The notes under the pieces were generated by a model that saw only the letters and a program-made list of their open reading frames with translations, ran no database searches and had not been told where the DNA came from. A stretch of DNA of 64,000 nt from Parapedobacter luteus (lineage in GTDB: Bacteria > Bacteroidota > Bacteroidia > Sphingobacteriales > Sphingobacteriaceae), in NCBI RefSeq assembly GCF_900168055.1, contig NZ_FUYS01000014.1, positions 38,723-102,722 on the forward strand, in the 5' to 3' direction. Below are positions 57,499 through 64,000 of this stretch, one piece after another. How positions within the stretch are numbered: the first letter of the stretch is position 1; each line of letters opens with the position of its first letter. Position numbers and translations under genes: made by a program.

Positions 57499-58269
57499 TC
57501 AATTTATCACGAAACTAACCTTATCCACACCCGAATTACCTGTCTTTCCGTCAAAGGCATATACCAAAAGCTCAAAACTCCCTTTGTCTTCCAATGGTAA
57601 CGCTCCTTCAAAGACATTGTCATCATCCGTTATTTCAAGCGGAAACTCCGAAAGAATCTGTCCATCCCGCCGCAAAACACCCCATACTTCGATATCTTCT
57701 GCATCCCATATTCCTCCTTTATTGATGACACATCCACACATCATTACCAAGTACACCCTGGCTCTCAAACTTCCATGAGTCAGTGACTCCGCCGCGATTA
57801 CTTCGTGTGTAGACGGATATTTTATATCCAAAATATACCCCGGGATATCCAGTATGATCCCATCGCCGAGAATATCCTTTCCAGGAATAACCCATAACTG
57901 GGTAGTCGCTTTTACGGATGCTGCTTTTCTGTTAAACGGGGCGATGACCTCGACGTCAACGAAAACAGGTTCACGGATGTCCAGTTGAGCTTCGAATTTA
58001 GCAGTATTGTCATCCGCAAGCCGGGTTTTTCTGGCAATAGGTGTGTTCATAATGACCTCCGTATCACCGGAGGTCCCGGTTGTGTATCCTTGGGCTAAGA
58101 TTTCACCAGTAGTGTTGTTTCTAACGATCACATAAGCACCACCAATGCCCGTACCAATAAACTTCGCATCTTTGGCTTTGGCCCGGACAATCATCTTGGT
58201 CGTCTGCGAAAAGGAAAGCTGCACCGCAAAAGACAGGATTACCAAAATTATTGCTTTAAATACGCTCAT
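57499..58269 (-). CDS. Secreted protein of unknown function
   Basis: 256 aa from ATG 58269 with signal peptide MSVFKAIILVILSFAVQLSF. The mature part is beta-rich: AYVIVRNNTTGEILAQGYTT, VFVDVEVIAPFNRKA, HGSLRARVYLVMMCGCVINKGG and SFELLVYAFDGKTGNSGVDK, perhaps two Ig-like sandwiches. A Cys pair (MCGC) could be a metal or disulfide site. I do not recognise the family. A longer frame to 58353 is disfavoured because it passes the promoter box. Confidence 0.75.
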   Translation of the reverse strand: MSVFKAIILVILSFAVQLSFSQTTKMIVRAKAKDAKFIGTGIGGAYVIVRNNTTGEILAQGYTTGTSGDTEVIMNTPIARKTRLADDNTAKFEAQLDIREPVFVDVEVIAPFNRKAASVKATTQLWVIPGKDILGDGIILDIPGYILDIKYPSTHEVIAAESLTHGSLRARVYLVMMCGCVINKGGIWDAEDIEVWGVLRRDGQILSEFPLEITDDDNVFEGALPLEDKGSFELLVYAFDGKTGNSGVDKVSFVIN

Positions 58270-58304
58270 CCGTGTTTTCTTTATGTTCGTCGTCCGCCGA
58301 CACA

Positions 58305-58312
58305 CAAATATA
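58305..58312 (-). promoter_or_regulatory. Promoter -7 box for the secreted protein gene
   Basis: TATATTTG on the minus strand, 35 bases before the ATG; a TTG lies 16 bases upstream of it, somewhat close. Confidence 0.4.
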
Positions 58313-58429
58313 AGAATTGCGCCCATTTCAAGACGACGATTCTGCGAAATCACCTAATGCATTTTCTATAAGCTGTGAGGATAAGCGAAGTTGAGGTGTG
58401 AAGCGAAGGAAAAAAACGAAACCATTGTC

Positions 58430-58467
58430 CAAAAAGAAAGCCCCGTGTGCAGTTGCACGCGGGGCTT
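58430..58467 (-). terminator. Terminator of the rRNA operon
   Basis: On the minus strand GCCCCGCGTGC and GCACACGGGGC (58440-58465) form an 11-base stem around AACT, followed by TTTCTTTTT. It lies about a dozen bases past the 5S gene. Confidence 0.88.
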
Positions 58468-58478
58468 CCAAATAAAAT

Positions 58479-58588
58479 CCGGCACCGACCTACTCTCACG
58501 CCTGTTACGGCAATACCATCGGCTCTGGCGGGCTTAACTGCTCTGTTCGGGATGGGAAGAGGTGGACACCGCCGATATAGGCACCTGA
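58479..58588 (-). rRNA. rrf: 5S ribosomal RNA
   Basis: The minus strand holds the conserved core CCACCTCTTCCCATCCCGAA, followed by CAGAGCAGTTAAGCCCGCC and GAGAGTAGGTCGGTGCC, about 110 bases; its ends pair (GGTGCC near the 5' end, GGTGCCGG near the 3' end). The ends are approximate to a few bases. Confidence 0.92.
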
Positions 58589-58654
58589 ATACCTTTATGA
58601 CATATCATCGGAAGAAAACATGAACGAGAATCCGAGCAAGGCAACAGCATCTCT

Positions 58655-61527
<2,873 letters not shown>

Positions 61528-61726
61528 TCAACCCGCGGCCCTTTTGCCAACCGCGGGCCTGCTTCGGACCGCATGTCGCCATGCCGGCCCTACTGTTGCC
61601 TTCTCTCTTCTCTTCTTGTTTTCTTCCAATATGTCAAAGAACTTCTGTTCGGGAGCAGGGACCCCGGAATAAGGCGCAAGGACAACGTCCTTTTTCCCCT
61701 TCCTGAAACCCCTCATCCTAAACGCG

Positions 61727-61800
61727 TGGAGAATAACGGATTCGAACCGTTGACCCCCTGCGTGCAAGGCAGGTGCTCTAGCCAGCTGAGCTAATTCCCC
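61727..61800 (-). tRNA. tRNA-Ala (TGC)
   Basis: Minus strand GGGGAATTAGCTCAGCTGG start, TTGCACGC anticodon loop with TGC, and TTCGAATCC T arm. The acceptor stem closes with one G-T pair; CCA is not encoded. 74 bases. Confidence 0.95.
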
Positions 61801-61807
61801 GTACCCG

Positions 61808-61881
61808 TAGTCCCGAGCAGACTTGAACTGCTGACCCCTACATTATCAGTGTAGTGCTCTAACCAACTGAGCTACGGGACT
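61808..61881 (-). tRNA. tRNA-Ile (GAT)
   Basis: Minus strand AGTCCCGTAGCTCAGTTGG start, CTGATAATG anticodon loop with GAT, TTCAAGTCT T arm, and a 7-base acceptor stem AGTCCCG/CGGGACT. CCA not encoded. Placed with tRNA-Ala between 16S and 23S as usual. Confidence 0.95.
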
Positions 61882-61900
61882 AGCTTTATTCTCGCCTCTC

Positions 61901-61930
61901 AGGACACACCGTGTAAGGGAACGGTGTCCT
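61901..61930. repeat. Spacer hairpin between 16S and tRNA-Ile
   Basis: AGGACAC-AC-CGT and ACGGTGTCCT form a 10-base-pair stem with a 2-base bulge; a likely rRNA processing structure. Confidence 0.5.
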
Positions 61931-62003
61931 CTATTTTCCTGATATCTTCTTCTCTCTTTTCAATTGATAATCCATGGCGCAACGAGTACCAATCCGGTAC
62001 CCT

Positions 62004-63528
<1,525 letters not shown>

Positions 63529-63815
63529 AAAATGATGTCCGATCTGACCCGATTGCTCGGAATCAATCTTTAATTATGTCTATTAACCTGGATTGACTTA
63601 GGTCTGTCTTGTTAACTTTCGCCCATGACAGACTACTCGTTACGCTACATGAATATCAATATCTTTCAAGAACTCTCGCGCCTCCGCTCACGCTTCGGCT
63701 TTTTTATCTTCCGCAGCCCCGAAAGGCCGCATCCGTCTTTGCTTCTTTTTCTGCCGCCGGCACATCGCGCGCCGGCTCCGGAACCTACCGTCTTTCAACC
63801 CCCCGTTCCGTTTGG
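63529..63815 (-). other. rRNA operon leader
   Basis: About 290 bases between promoter and 16S with no gene. A GTTCTTGAAAG-like boxA candidate is at 63661-63676 on the minus strand. Short reading frames here are not supported. Confidence 0.5.
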
Positions 63816-63820
63816 GACTG

Positions 63821-63851
63821 CAAAGGTAAGGAGCTTTTTTTATTCCACCAA
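63821..63851 (-). promoter_or_regulatory. rRNA operon promoter (proximal)
   Basis: Minus strand TTG at 63851-63849, exactly 20 bases, TACCTTTG at 63828-63821; upstream of the TTG is a run of A/T (complement of 63850-63870), like an UP element. Confidence 0.75.
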
Positions 63852-63989
63852 AAAAAATTTTACTTTTTTTTTTACCCCCCGAAACGCCCGGAAACCAAAC
63901 GCCCCCAAACAACCGCAAAACCTTACCCAAACCGTTCAAAAAACAACCGCAAACTCAAAACTTCTTACCGTTTCCCCGTTTGCGGGCTG

Positions 63990-63997
63990 CAAAAGTA
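63990..63997 (-). promoter_or_regulatory. rRNA operon promoter (distal), -7 box at window edge
   Basis: TACTTTTG on the minus strand, about 170 bases upstream of the proximal promoter; its -33 region lies outside the window. Tandem promoters are usual for rRNA operons. Confidence 0.5.
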
Positions 63998-64000
63998 GAA

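Overview
The window is chromosomal DNA of a member of the phylum Bacteroidota, most likely order Sphingobacteriales. The evidence is an LpxC-FabZ fusion, the recurring promoter box TAnnTTTG, the lack of clear Shine-Dalgarno sequences, GLPGLI, DUF5686 and PorP/SprF-type proteins, and a 16S rRNA ending in GAACACCTCC-like sequence. The roughly even base composition would fit a Parapedobacter or Olivibacter-like genus, but that is a guess. No phage, insertion sequence or CRISPR array was seen.

Layout. 1-6158 (+): lipid A and housekeeping block: end of an HD-domain phosphohydrolase, lpxD, lpxC/fabZ, lpxA, an orphan ABC ATPase, efp and 5-formyltetrahydrofolate cyclo-ligase. 6521-15676: mixed metabolism: a SerB phosphatase fused to a SerA shell that lacks the NAD domain, an extended SDR, an arginase-fold protein with lost metal ligands, rmuC, an AEC transporter, a Tat-exported aminotransferase and fabF. 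15742-24293 (mostly -): a visibly GC-richer GLPGLI plus beta-barrel pair, a decayed PorP/SprF remnant, a Tat-exported phospholipase C, and two unrelated L,D-transpeptidases. 24453-27085 (+): a probable ECF42-type sigma module (YCII/DGPF protein, sigma factor with long C-terminal extension, DoxX-like protein, DUF4256 protein). 27082-34940 (-): a heavy-metal efflux locus with response regulator, sensor kinase, TatA-like protein, TolC-type outer membrane protein, adaptor and RND pump, apparently read in that order. 35001-35422: a broken MutS-family gene. 35438-44657: a lipoprotein, a DUF5686 outer membrane protein, crotonase, AI-2E family transporter, DUF2891 protein, SDR and glycyl-tRNA synthetase. 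44671-48960 (-): two fucosidases (GH95, GH29). 49206-53410 (+): katG, a DUF2490 protein, and cobA (SUMT) behind a striking regulatory leader. 53515-58269 (-): YeiH-type transporter, formylglycine-generating enzyme, FAD oxidoreductase and an unknown secreted protein. 58479-64000 (-): a complete rRNA operon 16S-tRNA-Ile-tRNA-Ala-23S-5S with promoters and terminator.

The most interesting candidate system is 52390-52600. A 9-bp-arm palindrome sits over a TAnnTTTG promoter, followed within 4 nt by a 27-codon ORF with two Cys and two internal Met codons clustered near its end, then a perfect 12-bp intrinsic terminator just before cobA, the siroheme-forming methyltransferase. This reads like a Cys/Met-sensing attenuator for sulfur assimilation. 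A second recurring theme is promoters placed so close to the start codon (lpxD, rmuC, response regulator, glyS, the broken mutS, the cobA leader ORF) that the mRNAs should be leaderless or nearly so.
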